The notes below the pieces were generated by a model. That model made no database searches. It saw only the letters and a list, made by a program, of their open reading frames with translations, and was not told the origin of the DNA. Positions 63,087 through 64,000 of a DNA stretch of 64,000 nt are shown here, piece by piece. The number at the start of each line of letters is the position of its first letter. The first letter of the stretch is position 1. Origin of the DNA: Flaviflexus massiliensis (GTDB lineage Bacteria > Actinomycetota > Actinomycetes > Actinomycetales > Actinomycetaceae); contig NZ_LN831058.1 in the NCBI RefSeq assembly GCF_001375495.1, forward strand, positions 1,012,768 through 1,076,767. Direction: 5' to 3'. The position numbers and the translations under genes are program-made.

Positions 63087-63338
63087 GTGAGCGACGCACC
63101 AACCCAAGCCGGAGACGGTTCACGCTCGCCCAAATCCGAAAAGAAGCTCGGTCTCTGGGCGCGAATCCGTTTGTTCTTCCGCCAGATCATTGGAGAGCTG
63201 AAGAAGGTCGTCACTCCGTCACGTAAGGAACTGGGCAACCTGTTCCTGACCGTGACCGTCTTCGTCATTATCATCATGGTGATCGTGTCGTTGCTCGACG
63301 CCCTTTTCGGTCAGTTAGCATTCTTGATCTTCGGCTAG
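63087..63338 (+). CDS. secE: Preprotein translocase subunit SecE
   Basis: An 83-residue single-TM subunit of SecYEG. It has IIGELKKVVTPSRKELGNL just before the TM FLTVTVFVIIIMVIVSLLD. The start is GTG with AGGAAGGA upstream. It is followed after 14 bases by nusG. Confidence 0.95.
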   Translation: MSDAPTQAGDGSRSPKSEKKLGLWARIRLFFRQIIGELKKVVTPSRKELGNLFLTVTVFVIIIMVIVSLLDALFGQLAFLIFG

Positions 63339-63352
63339 GAAAGTAGGAAAAC

Positions 63353-64000
63353 GTGTCGATGGACGAGTCCACAGATATGGCACCCGAGGGTACGCCAGAA
63401 AACGTCGAGGAGACCTCGGCCGGTGACGTGACCCCGGAAGCCACGGAAGACACCGCCACCGAAACGCCCGCTGAGAAGCCAGCTGACGACCCCACGTCAC
63501 CCGCAGCGATCCGCAAGAGGCTCAAGGGCCTGCCCGGACGCTGGTACGTTCTGCACACGTACGCGGGCTACGAGAAGCGGGTCAAGCAGAACATTGAAAT
63601 CCGCACCAAGTCGATGAACATGGAAGAGCACATCTTCCAGGTCGAGGTGCCGATGGAAGAAGTCTTTGAAGTCAAGCGCGGCGAGCGTAAGCTTGTCAAC
63701 CGCGTGCGCATGCCCGGCTACGCACTCGTGCGCATGAACATGGACAACGACGCCTGGAGGACCGTACAGGAAACCCAGGGCGTGACCGGCTTTGTCGGTA
63801 ACGGCCGCGACCCCGTCGCACTCACCGAACCCGAGGTCATCAAGATGCTCACCCCCGTGGTCGAAGCAGAAGTGGCCAAGGAACTCCGCTCGCAGGGCAA
63901 GCCCACCAAGGGTGCCCCCGCCGTCATCTCCGTCGAATTCGAAGTGGGCGAGAACGTCATTCTCACCACCGAACCGTGGGTTGGCATGCCGGCCACGATC
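63353..64000 (+). CDS. nusG: Transcription termination/antitermination protein NusG (3' truncated by window)
   Basis: The frame is open to the window end (216 codons). An acidic N-terminal extension of about 55 residues, common in actinobacteria, precedes the NGN domain: GRWYVLHTYAGYEKRVKQNIE, VKRGERKLVNRVRMPGYALVRM. The KOW domain has begun at the end (FEVGENVILTTEPWVGMPATI). GTG at 63353 follows GTAGGAAAAC. Confidence 0.95.
   Translation, partial: MSMDESTDMAPEGTPENVEETSAGDVTPEATEDTATETPAEKPADDPTSPAAIRKRLKGLPGRWYVLHTYAGYEKRVKQNIEIRTKSMNMEEHIFQVEVPMEEVFEVKRGERKLVNRVRMPGYALVRMNMDNDAWRTVQETQGVTGFVGNGRDPVALTEPEVIKMLTPVVEAEVAKELRSQGKPTKGAPAVISVEFEVGENVILTTEPWVGMPATI

Overview
The window is chromosomal sequence from a moderately high-GC actinomycete, interrupted by a foreign 8.5-kb antibiotic-resistance island. 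The actinobacterial assignment rests on mtrA-mtrB-lpqB, a WhiB-family gene followed by a giant glycosyltransferase, DUF5719, DUF3499 and a Trm112-like gene, TIGR03089, an FprA-type ferredoxin reductase, many GTG starts, and several likely leaderless genes. A member of the Actinomycetaceae (Trueperella/Arcanobacterium/Schaalia type) would fit, but the genus cannot be fixed from the sequence alone.

Layout. 1-11.7 kb is a surface-polysaccharide locus. It holds a tightly overlapping operon of glycosyltransferases, a sugar epimerase, a flippase-like membrane protein and two DUF2142 membrane proteins flanking a rhamnosyltransferase-like gene, followed by rmlC, rmlD and rmlA for dTDP-L-rhamnose. 11.9-19.4 kb holds TIGR03089, an inositol-monophosphatase-family gene, whiB2, the large glycosyltransferase, DUF5719, a zincin-like protein, DUF3499 and Trm112. 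19.4-26.8 kb is the RDD / SpoIIM / DUF58-MoxR-DUF4350-DUF4129 membrane island. 27-36.9 kb carries mtrA-mtrB-lpqB, comF, hpf, fprA-lplA, htpX and yajQ. 37-48.2 kb carries tRNA-Tyr, tRNA-Thr, tRNA-Met, rpmG, two APH-fold kinases, ppk2, murB, an MFS/TetR divergent pair, an old-yellow-enzyme-type oxidoreductase and adenosine deaminase. 59-64 kb carries a two-component system, an aspartate aminotransferase, tRNA-Trp, secE and nusG (cut by the window end).

The island (49277-57749) is bounded by two directly repeated 880-bp IS6100 copies. It splits one chromosomal gene, an acyltransferase-3/SGNH membrane O-acyltransferase. The 8-bp sequence GTCAATAG directly abuts both outer ends, and removing the island plus one copy restores a continuous 696-codon reading frame. 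Inside lie a Tn402 IRt fragment, the integron 3'-conserved segment (orf5, sul1, qacEdelta1), the cassettes aadA1 and dfrA1, attI1, intI1 with a PcW promoter, IRi, and a plasmid backbone remnant (small membrane protein, serine resolvase, 3'-truncated repA). The simplest history is replicative integration of a circular unit of about 7.6 kb carrying a single IS6100.

A second pattern runs through the host genes. At least seven starts have a TANNNT hexamer placed 6-7 bases before the ATG/GTG and no usable ribosome binding site, which is the signature of leaderless mRNAs. One of these drives a nine-codon ORF that overlaps the rmlD start codon.
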